A stretch of DNA of 64,000 nt from CAWHQZ01 sp963831645 (GCA_963831645.1 CAWHQZ010000006.1:124001-188000); one strand, 5' to 3'. Numbered from the stretch's first letter, positions 34,646-44,494 are shown. Numbers and translations are program-made. Notes: generated by a model not told the origin, from the sequence alone.

Positions 34646-35434
34646 TCAGACGAAAGACCACATGTGCCCGCCATCCACGGCTAGCACGGCGCCGGTCATG
34701 AAACCGGAGGCTTTCGAGGAAGCGAGCAGGAGCAGCGCTCCGTCGAGGTCGGAAGGTTGACCCACCCTGCCCAGCGGGATGGCCTTGCGGGTCGGCTCTG
34801 ACCTCGGGCTCGCAAGATAAGCATCGGTCATCTCACTCGCCACCCACCCTGGCGCCAGAGCGTTCACCCGGATGCCATGCGACGCCAGCTCGATGGCCAG
34901 GGTTCGCGTCATGTGGATGACTCCTGCCTTGGCGACGTTGTAGGGCGCGACACCCGGCAGGACACGCGCTCCGGCCAAGGACGCCACATTGATGACGGTT
35001 CCATGCCGATGGGCTGCCACCATGCGGCGGCAGGCTGCCTGGGCAAGAAGCCACACGGAGGTGAGGTTGATGTCGAGCACCCTGCGCCACTCGGCCTCGC
35101 CGATATCGAGCGCGCGCCCCGTTGTTGAAATCCCGGCGTTGTTCACCAGGATCGAGCACGGACCGTAGGTCCGCTCGGTTCTTTCCAGCACCCCTTCGAA
35201 ATCATCCGTCCGCGCCATGTCGAGCGGCATCGCCACGGCCCTGCCGCCGTCGCCTTCGATTTCAGCCGCGAGCTTTTCCAGGCGGTCGGTCCTTCGAGCC
35301 GCAAGCACGACCTTTGCTCCATGCGCGGCAAGCACGCGGGAAAACCGCGCCCCGAGTCCTGAGGAAGCCCCGGTGATCAGTGCGGTTTCTCCAGTAAGAT
35401 CAAATAGTTCTGCCGCTTTTCGGATATCTTCCAT
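34646..35434 (-). CDS. Short-chain dehydrogenase/reductase
   Basis: 262 residues. Cofactor motif TALITGASSGLGARF, NNAG at the fourth strand and the catalytic YNVAK. The end (SGFMTGAVLAVDGGHMWSF) is classical. Upstream of and coupled with the acyl-CoA dehydrogenase, so likely a 3-hydroxyacyl or related alcohol dehydrogenase in the same pathway. Confidence 0.9.
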   Translation of the reverse strand: MEDIRKAAELFDLTGETALITGASSGLGARFSRVLAAHGAKVVLAARRTDRLEKLAAEIEGDGGRAVAMPLDMARTDDFEGVLERTERTYGPCSILVNNAGISTTGRALDIGEAEWRRVLDINLTSVWLLAQAACRRMVAAHRHGTVINVASLAGARVLPGVAPYNVAKAGVIHMTRTLAIELASHGIRVNALAPGWVASEMTDAYLASPRSEPTRKAIPLGRVGQPSDLDGALLLLASSKASGFMTGAVLAVDGGHMWSFV

Positions 35435-35527
35435 CTGCAGCCCTGCCAAGCGCAAAGTGGCATGGATTAGGCGCGGCATCTAGGCTATCTGAGGCGAGCT
35501 TGATCTTGAGCATGCCGAATTCGATCC

Positions 35528-36319
35528 ATGTCCCGCCCCTCGCTGCCCTTGATCGGCCTGCCGGCCGACACTTACGAGAAGTCAGGTTTCCTCTTTCACT
35601 CGGTCGGCGATAAATACGTGCGCGCGGTAGCCGAGGTCTCGAAGTGCCTGCCGGTGATGATTCCATCGCTTGGCAAGGTCATGGACCTCGAGGCGCTGCT
35701 CAACAATCTGGACGGCGTGATGATGACCGGCGCGACCTCCAACGTTCACCCGCCGCACTATGGCGAGGAGGCGTCCGCCGACCACGAGCCCTACGATCAT
35801 GATCGTGACAGCACGAGCCTCGATCTGATTGCCAGGGTCATCGAAAAGGGCATGCCGCTGTTCTGTATCTGCCGCGGATTCCAGGAACTGAACGTCGCCT
35901 TCGGCGGCAGTCTCGAAACCGAGCTTCAGCGCGGCGATGGACGCCTCGATCACCGTTCGCGCCAGACCGATGACCTCGACATCAGGTACGGGCCTGCCCA
36001 CCCGATCGCCATTACGCCGGGCGGAACGCTCGCGCGCATTCTCGGCAAGGACCAAGCCATGGTGAATACGGTCCACAGGCAGGGGATCAAGAAACTCGCC
36101 CCGGCGCTTGCCATTGAGGCGACGGCGCCCGACAGCATCATCGAGGCGGCCTCCGTCAAGGGAGCAGCATCATTTGCGCTCGGCACCCAATGGCATCCTG
36201 AATACAAGGCGGCGCGCAACCCGGACTCGGTGAAACTCTTCGGCGCCTTCGGCGATGCGGCGCGCCGGTATCACGCCGCCAAGTTAGCGGACCCGAGGCG
36301 CAAACACGCAAGCGGCTGA
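35528..36319 (+). CDS. Gamma-glutamyl-gamma-aminobutyrate hydrolase-type class I amidotransferase (PuuD-like)
   Basis: 263 residues, peptidase C26. Nucleophile Cys in LFCICRGFQELNVAFGG, His/Glu in GTQWHPEYKA. PuuD hydrolyses gamma-glutamyl-GABA in polyamine breakdown. This protein may act on another gamma-glutamyl amide, such as one made by the glutamine-synthetase-like enzyme at 57.5 kb. Monocistronic, convergent with the HAD gene. Confidence 0.88.
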   Translation: MSRPSLPLIGLPADTYEKSGFLFHSVGDKYVRAVAEVSKCLPVMIPSLGKVMDLEALLNNLDGVMMTGATSNVHPPHYGEEASADHEPYDHDRDSTSLDLIARVIEKGMPLFCICRGFQELNVAFGGSLETELQRGDGRLDHRSRQTDDLDIRYGPAHPIAITPGGTLARILGKDQAMVNTVHRQGIKKLAPALAIEATAPDSIIEAASVKGAASFALGTQWHPEYKAARNPDSVKLFGAFGDAARRYHAAKLADPRRKHASG

Positions 36320-36321
36320 CG

Positions 36322-37005
36322 TCAGCCGAGCAGGTCCGGAACTTCGCTGAGGCTCTTGAGCACAATCTGCGGACGGCCTGGAATATTGTCATCCTTCAGG
36401 CCAAAACGGTCGATGCGGGCGACGTTGAAGCCGAACCGCTGGGCGGCCTGCGCATCCCACGTGTTGGCCGAAACGAACAGGATCTGTTGAGGCGCCTTCA
36501 ATTCGAGCCTCTCCAGGGCCCGCCCGTAGACGCGCGGATCGGGCTTGAAGACCCCCACCTCCTCCACCGAGATGAGCTCGCCGATGAGCTCCCGCAGGCC
36601 CGCCGACCGCGCCGCCGCCTCCAGCATGGCTGGAGTGCCGTTGGAAAGGATCGCGACAGCCATGCTGCGTCGTTGCAGATCTTCCAGACACGGCCCCGCG
36701 TCCGGATACGCCTCGATTGCAAGATAGAGGTCGAGCAGTTTTTCGCGCAGCACCGCGTCCTCGATGCCGAACGCCGTCAAGGCATAGTCGAGCGCGTCAT
36801 TGGTGATCCGCCAGAAGTCCGCATGCTCGCGCATCAGACTTCTGAGCCAGGTATATTCAAGCTGCTTTTGCCGCCACAGCTGGGAGAGTTGCGAAGCCTT
36901 GTCGCCGATGTGCTCGCGCACGCGGGCAAAGGGCGCATGGACGTCGAACAGCGTGCCGTAGGCGTCGAACACGCACGCCTCGATGCCGGAGAATGGCGCG
37001 CTCAT
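36322..37005 (-). CDS. Haloacid dehalogenase, type II
   Basis: 227 residues, HAD fold. Nucleophile Asp in CVFDAYGTLFDVHAPF, Ser/Asn motif VAILSNGTPAML, Lys in GVFKPDPRVYG and acidic-region motif FVSANTWDAQAAQRFGF. These fit L-2-haloacid dehalogenases, which release halide from 2-halo acids. Starts 26 bases after the cyclase gene stop on the same strand. Confidence 0.9.
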   Translation of the reverse strand: MSAPFSGIEACVFDAYGTLFDVHAPFARVREHIGDKASQLSQLWRQKQLEYTWLRSLMREHADFWRITNDALDYALTAFGIEDAVLREKLLDLYLAIEAYPDAGPCLEDLQRRSMAVAILSNGTPAMLEAAARSAGLRELIGELISVEEVGVFKPDPRVYGRALERLELKAPQQILFVSANTWDAQAAQRFGFNVARIDRFGLKDDNIPGRPQIVLKSLSEVPDLLG

Positions 37006-37031
37006 GTGCTCCGCTCTCAAGACTTCATCTG

Positions 37032-38789
37032 CTATCCGGGGAATCCTGCCGCCCGCAACATGTCGACGTGACGCGACCTCTCGCCTTCTCCGGCGTAGTG
37101 GAGAGTTTCGGTATGCACGACCGCCGAAAATCCCGGCTCGAGCTTGAGCACGGCTTCCACCTGGGCCTGGGCCTCCCTGCGGTTGCCGAGCTGGGCGTGA
37201 CACGCAGCGATAATCGCCCGCGCCGCCACGTCGGGACTGGCCACATGGCGATAGGCTTCGATCGCTTCGCCATAGCGGCCGGCTACGAAATATGCACGAC
37301 CCAGATGACCCCAGAACCGCACCGGATGGAACGGGTTGAGGCTCATCGCTTTGCGTATCCACGCGATGCCCTCTTCGGCGCGTCCGAGCCAGGTGAGAAT
37401 CTCGCCCTGCTGGACTACGATCAGGTCGTCATTGGGATTGAGCGACAGCGCCCGCTCCTGATGATACATTGCCTTTGCGAGATCGCGAGAGATGACGCCG
37501 ATGGCTGCGAGGATCCGGTGCACGTCGCTGTCGCTTTCATCGAGCGCCAACGCGGTTTCGAGCTCGGCGACGACCAGAGCCTGCGTGGCGGCGCGGTCGT
37601 CGCTCCAGCCCCAGGCCCATTGCTGACCCAGCACGCAGCCTTTCCAGGCATGCGCGTGGGCATAGGTCGGTTCGAGCTCGATCGCCTTTTCCAGCAGGCG
37701 TAGCGCCTCGGCGTTGGCCTCCCGGTTCGAGCGGTGATGCAACACCTTGCCCGCCAGCACGCATTCATAGGCCGCCATGTTCTCCGGTTGCTTGCGCTTG
37801 GCCCGCTCGGACAGCGCAGCATCCACTCTCCCCGGCAATACCGCAACGATGGCCCTCGTCAGCTCATCCTGCAGTTCGAAGATGTCATCGAGCTGACGAT
37901 CATATCGCTCTGCCCAGATGTGGCGGTCGGTTTCGGCGTCGATCAGCTGCACCGTCACCCGAACGCGATTGCCGATACGGCGCACGCTGCCTTCGAGGAC
38001 GTACTGGACGCGCAGCTCGCGCGCGATCTCCGCCACCTTCACCGCCTTTCCCTTGTAGGCCATCACCGAGTTGCGTGAGATGACGAACAGGTGCCGGAAG
38101 CGCGACAATTCGGTCAGGATGTCTTCGGTAATACCGTCGGCGAAGAACTCCTGCTCCGGATCGCTGCTCATGTTGACCAGCGGCAGGACTGCAATCGACG
38201 GCTTGTCGCCATGGGATGATGGTTGCGCAAGCGGCGCCGTCTCCGCACCCGTTACCACCCGGAAGACACGCACCGGACGCTGAATGTTCTTGAGCACCTG
38301 AGGGCCGAGATCGGTTACCGCAACGGCCAGCTTGCGCTCGACATGCTCGTGCACCGTCCCGGAAATGCAGATGCCGCCGGGTGTCGCCAACGCCTCGAGC
38401 CTCGCCGCGATGTTGACCTCATCCCCGTAGCGGTCGCTTCCTTCGATGATTACCTCGCCCAGATTGACGCCGATGCGCAGCACGATGCGGTTGTCCGCGG
38501 CCAAATCCGCATTGGCGGCCGCCAATGATTTCTGGAGCTCGATCGCACAGCTGACCGCGTCAACCGCACTCGCGAACTCGGCCAGGAGGCCGTCGCCCGT
38601 CGCCTTGAAGATGCGGCCCTGATAGCTGCCGATCAGCGGCTCGACGATCGTGCCCCACCGCGACTTCATGGCCGCGAGCGTCGAGGCCTCGTCCCGCTCC
38701 ATGAGGCGGCTGTAACCGACGACGTCGGCAGCCAGGATCGCGGCGAGGCGGCGTTCCAGATTCAATTCCCTTACAGCCGAGTCATGCAT
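37032..38789 (-). CDS. Class III adenylate cyclase with TolB/FlgO-like and TPR regions
   Basis: 585 residues. N-terminal class III cyclase domain (about 10-180): metal Asp in AAILAADVVGYSRLMERDE, FKATGDGLLAEF, and transition-state Asn/Arg in YGDEVNIAARLEALA. A middle domain (about 205-340: SIAVLPLVNMSSDPEQEFFA, VQYVLEGSVRRIGNRVRVTV) is the module often found between cyclase and TPR repeats. The C-terminal half is TPR-like. No membrane segment. A cytoplasmic cAMP producer is the best guess. The signal sensed is unknown. Confidence 0.9.
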   Translation of the reverse strand: MHDSAVRELNLERRLAAILAADVVGYSRLMERDEASTLAAMKSRWGTIVEPLIGSYQGRIFKATGDGLLAEFASAVDAVSCAIELQKSLAAANADLAADNRIVLRIGVNLGEVIIEGSDRYGDEVNIAARLEALATPGGICISGTVHEHVERKLAVAVTDLGPQVLKNIQRPVRVFRVVTGAETAPLAQPSSHGDKPSIAVLPLVNMSSDPEQEFFADGITEDILTELSRFRHLFVISRNSVMAYKGKAVKVAEIARELRVQYVLEGSVRRIGNRVRVTVQLIDAETDRHIWAERYDRQLDDIFELQDELTRAIVAVLPGRVDAALSERAKRKQPENMAAYECVLAGKVLHHRSNREANAEALRLLEKAIELEPTYAHAHAWKGCVLGQQWAWGWSDDRAATQALVVAELETALALDESDSDVHRILAAIGVISRDLAKAMYHQERALSLNPNDDLIVVQQGEILTWLGRAEEGIAWIRKAMSLNPFHPVRFWGHLGRAYFVAGRYGEAIEAYRHVASPDVAARAIIAACHAQLGNRREAQAQVEAVLKLEPGFSAVVHTETLHYAGEGERSRHVDMLRAAGFPG

Positions 38790-38856
38790 GTCGGTCCAAT
38801 CTTACCATGGGGACTGCGCGGCACAGAACCTATGGAAGTTCTCGAGCCCCGCGCAG

Positions 38857-40689
38857 TCAGCGCATCAACTCGGTCATTCCGGTTCGGCTCTTCACGTAAC
38901 GCTGGTGCACGTCCGTATAGATGGATTGATAGAGCCGGTCGATTTCCTCAAGCGGCAGAAACGACTTCGAGAACCCCGGCAGGGCAGCGTCCAGAGCGAG
39001 CTCGGAGGCTCGCACGATGTGGGCGATGAGGCTGCGTGGGTCCTCGTTGCCGACGGCGATGCGAATGGTTGTGGGCGCGATACCCGCCTCCCGCAAGGCT
39101 GCCTCGTCGAGCTCCGAGTGGCTGGTCAGCGCCGGACACAGCACCACGGTATTGACCTGGCCCAGGCTTACCTGCAGCCCGAATACCGGCTCCAGGCAGT
39201 CGAAAAATTTCTTGAAAGCCGCCCGGTCGAGGCGCGCCGATCCGGGCGATTTCGGCTCGAAATCGATCGTGAACAGCGGCGCAGGCAGCCCCAGGAACAT
39301 ATGTTCTTCGCATATCGCGGCGTTGGCGTTTCCGGGCGCCGCCGAGGAGTTGACGTTGATCATCGGGTGGGCGGCAAGCACTTTCGCCAGCACCATCGTG
39401 CCGATGCACTTCGACAGCATCCTGAGCTCAAGGGTACGCATGCCGTTGATCACCTCATAAGCCTTGTCGGCATCGAGGAACGCGCCCTTCACATAGTAGA
39501 CGTTCCAGAACAGCGTCTGATCCCAGGAGATTTCCAGCGGCCTGCCGTCAGGGCCATTCGACTTCACCCGCTCACCCTTCGGCAGGAACATGCGTTCGTT
39601 GCGGCCGATGCAGACGCCGGCGGTCGTCGCGCCATAGCCGGCGAGATCCTTGGTGTAGGAGTGGATGACGAAGTCAGGGCGCTCCATGGGATCGTCCCGG
39701 CGCAGCACGGGGTGCAAAAACGGCGTGCCGATAGTGGCATCGCAGATGACGGTCGATCCGGCCCGGTGCGCACTTCGGCAAATTCCCGGAACGTCCAGGA
39801 CATAGCCGTGCGGATTGCATGGACTTTCGAGGAAGACGTAGATATTGCGGCCCGCATCGAGCCGCTCGCGATTGGCTTGGCGCGCTTCCGCGAGTGCTGC
39901 TTCGAAATCCGCCACGCCGTGCCCCTCGAACCACGCTACCGCGATGTTGAGATTGCTGCGCTTGCCGTACCAGTCGTGCAGCAGCTGGTAGCTGCCGCCG
40001 TAGACATTGCGGCTGGCGAGAACGATGTCCCGATAGCCGAGCAGGTGGGCGAGGGTCGCGTCGATCGCGGCCATGCCGGAGTTGAAATTCCAGGCGAAGT
40101 ACTCCGCGGCGCGCGGCCCCGCCTCGACATCTACAATGTGGTTGGCGAGGCTGACCGAAGTCGGGTTCAGCAGCCGCGAATAGATCGCATGCAGTAGTTC
40201 CTTGCCCTTGAATGCGTCCTCGACCCATTCGACGCAGGCGTAGAGGTAGGTCGCGGTTCGCGCCACGACCGGTGTGGCGCTGAAGATCGCCGTCACGTTG
40301 TCGAAGAGCGGGTACGGGCCGCGCGCCGCCTCGGGGCCGCCTTTGCCAGCCAGCGACTGGTAGGTCTTGCGCAGCGGGTTCTGAAGCGTATCGAGGATCT
40401 TGGCCAACTGGAAGCAGGCGAAACGTTTGGCGTTGAAATAGGCGACGCGATCCCTGCGATCGAGGCCGGCGATCGTTTCGAACGTGGCGCGCCATAGGTC
40501 GTTGGCGGCGACATTCGCCTGATAGAGGCTGCAGGTGAGGCGAGTGAGGGCCTCGCCATAAGATCCGTGCGGGTCGATCGAGAAATGCCGCAACTGCTCT
40601 TCGACGAGGGCATCGATGCCGTTCGCCGCCGTTGAATGACGCAACGGGCTGAGCTGGCGGGCGCTGGCGATATCTTTGGTGTTTTGCAT
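38857..40689 (-). CDS. Cys/Met-metabolism-like PLP-dependent enzyme, long form
   Basis: 610 residues. Begins MQNTKDIASARQLSPLRHST. PLP fold-type I features: YFAWNFNSGMAAIDATLAHL, VICDATIGTPFLHPV and the Schiff-base lysine in FVIHSYTKDLAGYGATT. It is longer than cystathionine synthases (~400) because of an N-terminal extension of ~150 residues. The reaction cannot be assigned. Its start lies 5 bases after the ccdA stop, so the two are co-transcribed. Confidence 0.8.
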   Translation of the reverse strand: MQNTKDIASARQLSPLRHSTAANGIDALVEEQLRHFSIDPHGSYGEALTRLTCSLYQANVAANDLWRATFETIAGLDRRDRVAYFNAKRFACFQLAKILDTLQNPLRKTYQSLAGKGGPEAARGPYPLFDNVTAIFSATPVVARTATYLYACVEWVEDAFKGKELLHAIYSRLLNPTSVSLANHIVDVEAGPRAAEYFAWNFNSGMAAIDATLAHLLGYRDIVLASRNVYGGSYQLLHDWYGKRSNLNIAVAWFEGHGVADFEAALAEARQANRERLDAGRNIYVFLESPCNPHGYVLDVPGICRSAHRAGSTVICDATIGTPFLHPVLRRDDPMERPDFVIHSYTKDLAGYGATTAGVCIGRNERMFLPKGERVKSNGPDGRPLEISWDQTLFWNVYYVKGAFLDADKAYEVINGMRTLELRMLSKCIGTMVLAKVLAAHPMINVNSSAAPGNANAAICEEHMFLGLPAPLFTIDFEPKSPGSARLDRAAFKKFFDCLEPVFGLQVSLGQVNTVVLCPALTSHSELDEAALREAGIAPTTIRIAVGNEDPRSLIAHIVRASELALDAALPGFSKSFLPLEEIDRLYQSIYTDVHQRYVKSRTGMTELMR

Positions 40690-40694
40690 GGCTA

Positions 40695-41436
40695 CTATCC
40701 GAGAGCTGCAAGTCCGGGAAACGCCTCGAGCAGCCAATACGAAACGGTCTGTATGGTTCCGGTGAGGAACGTGACGCCGGTGATGATAAGCAGCCCTCCC
40801 ATGGTTTGTTCCACCCGGTGCAGCTGTCCGCGAAAGCGTTTCAGAAGAACTCACGAAGTTGCCGACTCCGAAGGCTGCCAGGACAAAGGGCACACCCAGC
40901 CCGGCCGAGTAGATCGACAGTAGCAAGCCGCCCTGCCCGATACTCTCCTTGCTTGCCGCAACCGCGAGGATGGTGGCGAGCACGGGGCCGATGCAGGGCG
41001 TCCATCCGAAGGCAAAGGCAAGCCCCATGCCGTAGGCGCCGACCAGCCCGGATGGCCGCGAACGGCGCTGGAATCGGGTATCGCGATCAAGAACCGCAAG
41101 CCTGAACAACCCAACGAAGTGCAACCCCATGAGAATGATGGCCGCGCCGGCTATTTTTCCCAGGAGATCGAGATGCTGGCGCAGGATTTGCCCGATCGCC
41201 GAGGCCGAGACGCCGAGCGAGACGAACACCGTCGAAAACCCGAGCACGAAGAAAACTGCGGCCAGAACGGCGGCGCAATTCCTTTCCCCTTGCGCTTCGC
41301 CCGGCTCGGTCAGCTCCTCGAGAGTGCGGCCGGTGATGAAGCAAAGATATGGCGGCACCAGCGGCAATACGCAGGGCGACAGGAAGCTCAAAAGCCCCGC
41401 CAGAAAGGCGGCCCAGATCGAGATGTCCAGAATCAT
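40695..41436 (-). CDS. ccdA: Cytochrome c biogenesis/thiol-transfer membrane protein CcdA, one frameshift
   Basis: Six-helix membrane protein that passes electrons from thioredoxin to periplasmic thiols. Redox cysteines in LSFLSPCVLPLVPPYLCF and FGWTPCIGPVLATILAVAA. After a frame change near 40850 the last helix reads GGLLIITGVTFLTGTIQ and ends FPGLAALG. About 247 residues, normal. If the shift is ignored, ccdA appears to read into the PLP enzyme. Confidence 0.9.
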
Positions 41437-41569
41437 CGCCGCACTCTAGAAGCCTCGCTTCGGAATGCAATTCCCGTCGCCTCAACGGCAATAGCGCATC
41501 CGTGTCCGGCTTCACTTTCCCGCCGCATTCCCGCATTATCCCGCCGGTCCGATAGAACTGGAGTCATGT

Positions 41570-42223
41570 ATGTTTGGGCGGCTTCTTGTTGCCTTGTTTT
41601 GTCTCGGCTCGGGCGCGGCCGCTGCCACCGCCCACCCCCATGTGTGGATCGAGGCCCGCTCCGATGTCGTGTTCGATGCCGGGGGCCGTATCATCGCCGT
41701 CAATCATGAGTGGACGATGGACGAGATGTACTCAGCAACCGCCGTCGACGGCCTCGACGGCGATGGTGACGGCGCTTATTCGGTGAGCGAGCTGGAGCCG
41801 CTTACCCGGGAGAACATCGCATCGCTGAAGGAATTCGCCTACTTCACCCATTTTGTGGTCGACGGCAAAGAAGCGACGTTCGGCGACGTTGTCGAGAGGG
41901 GCCAGCTGTTTACCAACAAAAGGCTGAAGCTTCATTTTCAGTTGCCGCTCCGCGAACCGGTGAATCCCGTCACGAGCAAGGTGTACTACAGGGTGTACGA
42001 TCCGGACTTTTTCATTTCGATCGAGTTTGCCGGCCAGCAGGCGATTGCCGCACTCGGAAGCAAGCCGCAAGCCTGCAGACTCGACCTGCAGCAGCCCGCC
42101 GGCGATCAGCAGACGGAGGATACCCGCGCCATGCTCGCCACCAAGGGCGTCGACTGGCAACCGCCCCCGGATGAAAATTTCGGGGCCATGTTCGCACAGC
42201 CGATCGTCGTGCACTGCAACTGA
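41570..42223 (+). CDS. DUF1007 family periplasmic protein
   Basis: 217 residues with a signal peptide (MFGRLLVALFCLGSGAAAAT) and the family start AHPHVWIEARSDVVFD. Contains an EF-hand-like acidic stretch DGLDGDGDGAYSVSELEP. DUF1007 proteins accompany nickel/cobalt exporters, and here the NicO-type gene follows by 13 bases. Probably a metal-binding periplasmic partner. Confidence 0.9.
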   Translation: MFGRLLVALFCLGSGAAAATAHPHVWIEARSDVVFDAGGRIIAVNHEWTMDEMYSATAVDGLDGDGDGAYSVSELEPLTRENIASLKEFAYFTHFVVDGKEATFGDVVERGQLFTNKRLKLHFQLPLREPVNPVTSKVYYRVYDPDFFISIEFAGQQAIAALGSKPQACRLDLQQPAGDQQTEDTRAMLATKGVDWQPPPDENFGAMFAQPIVVHCN

Positions 42224-42236
42224 CGGGCGGCGCGGG

Positions 42237-43271
42237 GTGAGCCGGTTCTTCCTTGCAGCGGCAGTCGCGCTCACGCTGTGCCTGGCGTCGGCATCCTCCT
42301 CGCACGCAGGCGAAAACATGGTCCAATCAAGCCCGCCGCAGGTCCAGATCGACAAGCGCAAGCTTCTTGTCCAGCCACGTGACGCGAGGGGCGCTGTCGC
42401 TCCTTCATTGTGGCACGATCCCGCCGGTTACATCCTCGCCCGCCAGCAGGCCTATTACGGGCGTATCTCGGCCGCCCTGCGAGGCCTCCGGAATGATGCG
42501 AGCACCAAGGCGATCTGGGCGCTTTTCCTGCTGAGTTTCGGGTACGGAGTGTTCCATGCCGCAGGTCCCGGCCACGGCAAGACGGTGATCTCCGGATGGA
42601 TCCTTGCCACCGAACAACAGCTGCGCCGCGGCATTCTGATTTCATTTCTGAGCTCGGCTTTTCAGGCCGTCTCGGCAATCGCGATTGTCAGCGCTGTGCT
42701 GCTGGCCGCACACGCCGCCGGCACGGCCGCCCGCTCGGTGGCGGCCTTCGCCGAAACCGCAAGCTACGGACTGATCGCGCTGCTCGGTCTCTACCTCGTC
42801 TGGCAGGCATTGCAGCCGGTCCTTCAGCCGCGTCTCGCACCGGCCCGTTCGTTTCACCATCATCATGGCGGTGACGGCGCCGCCTCTGACTGCGGTCACG
42901 CTCACCTGCCGGCGGCAAAGGAGCTGGACAAGCCATGGTCACTGGCGAGGGCGCTGTCGCTTTCTTTTGCAGTGGGGCTGCGTCCGTGCACCGGCGCCAT
43001 CGTGGCGCTGCTCTTCGCCAACGCCATCGGCCTTTATTGGGCCGGTGTCGCCGCGACATTCGTCATGGCGCTCGGAACGGCGCTTACGGTTTCGGCGATC
43101 GCCGCACTTGCGGTGGGGGCCAAGCGTCTTGCTCTCGGCCTGGCAAGCAACGATGATCGCTGGACGGGACCGCTCCTGTTCGCCTTGCGTCTCGGCGCCG
43201 GTCTCATCCTGCTGTTCCTGGGCGCAACGCTATTCGTTGGCTCGCTTGGCGGCGGAGGATCCATCGCGTGA
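42237..43271 (+). CDS. Nickel/cobalt efflux transporter, NicO/RcnA family
   Basis: 344 residues from GTG 42237, with a leading hydrophobic segment. Motifs: FGYGVFHAAGPGHGKTVISG (HxxxGPGHGK), a metal-binding His stretch FHHHHGGDGAASDCGHAHLP, and LSFAVGLRPCTGAIVALLFA. Exports Ni or Co from the cytoplasm. The preceding DUF1007 gene supports this. Confidence 0.92.
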   Translation: MSRFFLAAAVALTLCLASASSSHAGENMVQSSPPQVQIDKRKLLVQPRDARGAVAPSLWHDPAGYILARQQAYYGRISAALRGLRNDASTKAIWALFLLSFGYGVFHAAGPGHGKTVISGWILATEQQLRRGILISFLSSAFQAVSAIAIVSAVLLAAHAAGTAARSVAAFAETASYGLIALLGLYLVWQALQPVLQPRLAPARSFHHHHGGDGAASDCGHAHLPAAKELDKPWSLARALSLSFAVGLRPCTGAIVALLFANAIGLYWAGVAATFVMALGTALTVSAIAALAVGAKRLALGLASNDDRWTGPLLFALRLGAGLILLFLGATLFVGSLGGGGSIA

Positions 43272-43285
43272 CAGAGGAGAGGTCG

Positions 43286-43906
43286 ATGGCCAAGCCGGTG
43301 ATCGAGTGCAGGCCCAACGGCCCCTTTGTCGTCAAAGGGCTCGACCGCCTGACCAATGCCAAGGGGGAGCGGCTTGCCACACGTCCGGTCACCGCCCTTT
43401 GCCGCTGCGGCGGTTCTGCAAACAAGCCCTATTGCGACGGCACCCACGCCAACAACGGTTTCTCGGATTCGCGTCTGAGCGACGGCAAGAACAACCGGCG
43501 CCGGAACTTTGTCGGCCGGGGCATCACGATCCACGACAATCGGGCGATTTGCGCCCATGCGGGCTATTGCACGGATGGCCTGGCGTCGGTTTTCAGCTCC
43601 GAAAGGAGGCCGTGGATCGATCCCGACGGCGCAACAGTCGATGCGATCGTCGCGGCGGTCGCCAGGTGTCCCTCCGGGGCCTTGAGCTGCAGCATCGAAG
43701 GTGTCGAGGCGCCCGACACGGCGCGCGATCCGGAGATAAAAGCCACCGAAAATGGGCCGTATGTGGTCACCGGCGCTGTCGAGCTTCGCGGGGTTCAGTT
43801 CGGGGACGGCGCTTCGCGGGAGCATTTCACGCTCTGCCGCTGCGGGGCATCGAAGAACAAGCCGTTCTGCGACGGCAGTCACTGGGACATCGGCTTCGTG
43901 GCTTAG
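43286..43906 (+). CDS. CDGSH iron-sulfur protein with two CDGSH motifs and a central 4Fe-4S-type segment
   Basis: 206 residues from ATG 43286 (good AGGAG site). A GTG at 43268 overlapping the exporter stop is possible. Two CDGSH domains: CRCGGSANKPYCDGTH and CRCGASKNKPFCDGSH, each with three Cys and one His for a 2Fe-2S cluster. Between them, CAHAGYC and CPSGAL fit the Fer4_19 divergent mono-cluster domain. Likely a small electron-transfer protein. Confidence 0.9.
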   Translation: MAKPVIECRPNGPFVVKGLDRLTNAKGERLATRPVTALCRCGGSANKPYCDGTHANNGFSDSRLSDGKNNRRRNFVGRGITIHDNRAICAHAGYCTDGLASVFSSERRPWIDPDGATVDAIVAAVARCPSGALSCSIEGVEAPDTARDPEIKATENGPYVVTGAVELRGVQFGDGASREHFTLCRCGASKNKPFCDGSHWDIGFVA

Positions 43907-44065
43907 GATGACGTACCGCGGGATCAACCTTCGTCAGCGCGCCGCGTCTTACGCAAGGCCACCAGGGCATCGATCAGGACGATGACGCTGATGACGATAG
44001 GGCCATATAACGAACCGAAGAGCGCGTTCCTACTATCGGTCCTCTACTGAGCGTGAGGAAACGCC

Positions 44066-44494
44066 ATGGCCGACAAGCATATGGGGACCTGTTTCTGTGG
44101 GGCAGTGACGATCGAGGTAACAAGCGCACCTGAAGAGATGGGTTACTGCCATTGCAACTCCTGCCGATCCTATTCGGGGGGAGCGTTGACTGCCTTCACC
44201 TTGTGGAAGGAGGCGAACGTAAGGGTCACGAGGGGAGCGGAGTTCCTCGGCCGGTTCAAGAAGGCCGAAATGAGTGTCCGGCGATTTTGCACGAAGTGCG
44301 GCGGTCATGTCATGGTCGAGCATCCGGGCCTCGGCTTTACCGATGTCTATGCCGCAATGATCCCGACTTTGGCCTTCAAGCCAAACGTCCACCTGAACTA
44401 CGTCGAAACAGTGCTGCCGATAAAGGACGGACTTCTCAAGTTAAAGGACTTCCCCGCTGAGGCGGGCGGATCCGGCGAGGCGATGCCTGAATAA
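44066..44494 (+). CDS. GFA-family zinc-binding protein (formaldehyde-activating-enzyme-like)
   Basis: 142 residues. Zinc ligands in MGTCFCGAVTIEV, GYCHCNSCRSYSGG and FCTKCGGHVMVEHPG. The GFA family includes glutathione-dependent formaldehyde-activating enzyme, but most members have no proved function. Stand-alone gene. Confidence 0.88.
   Translation: MADKHMGTCFCGAVTIEVTSAPEEMGYCHCNSCRSYSGGALTAFTLWKEANVRVTRGAEFLGRFKKAEMSVRRFCTKCGGHVMVEHPGLGFTDVYAAMIPTLAFKPNVHLNYVETVLPIKDGLLKLKDFPAEAGGSGEAMPE

Noticed and set aside
38857..41436. A single 859-codon open frame joining CcdA to the PLP enzyme
   Set aside because: The CcdA C-terminal helix continues in another frame to its own stop at 40695 and the PLP gene has its own ATG at 40689, so the fusion is produced by an indel near 40850.
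41437..41569. Cobalamin or nickel riboswitch upstream of DUF1007/NicO genes
   Set aside because: Only about 130 bases and no B12-box or NiCo-type core was seen.
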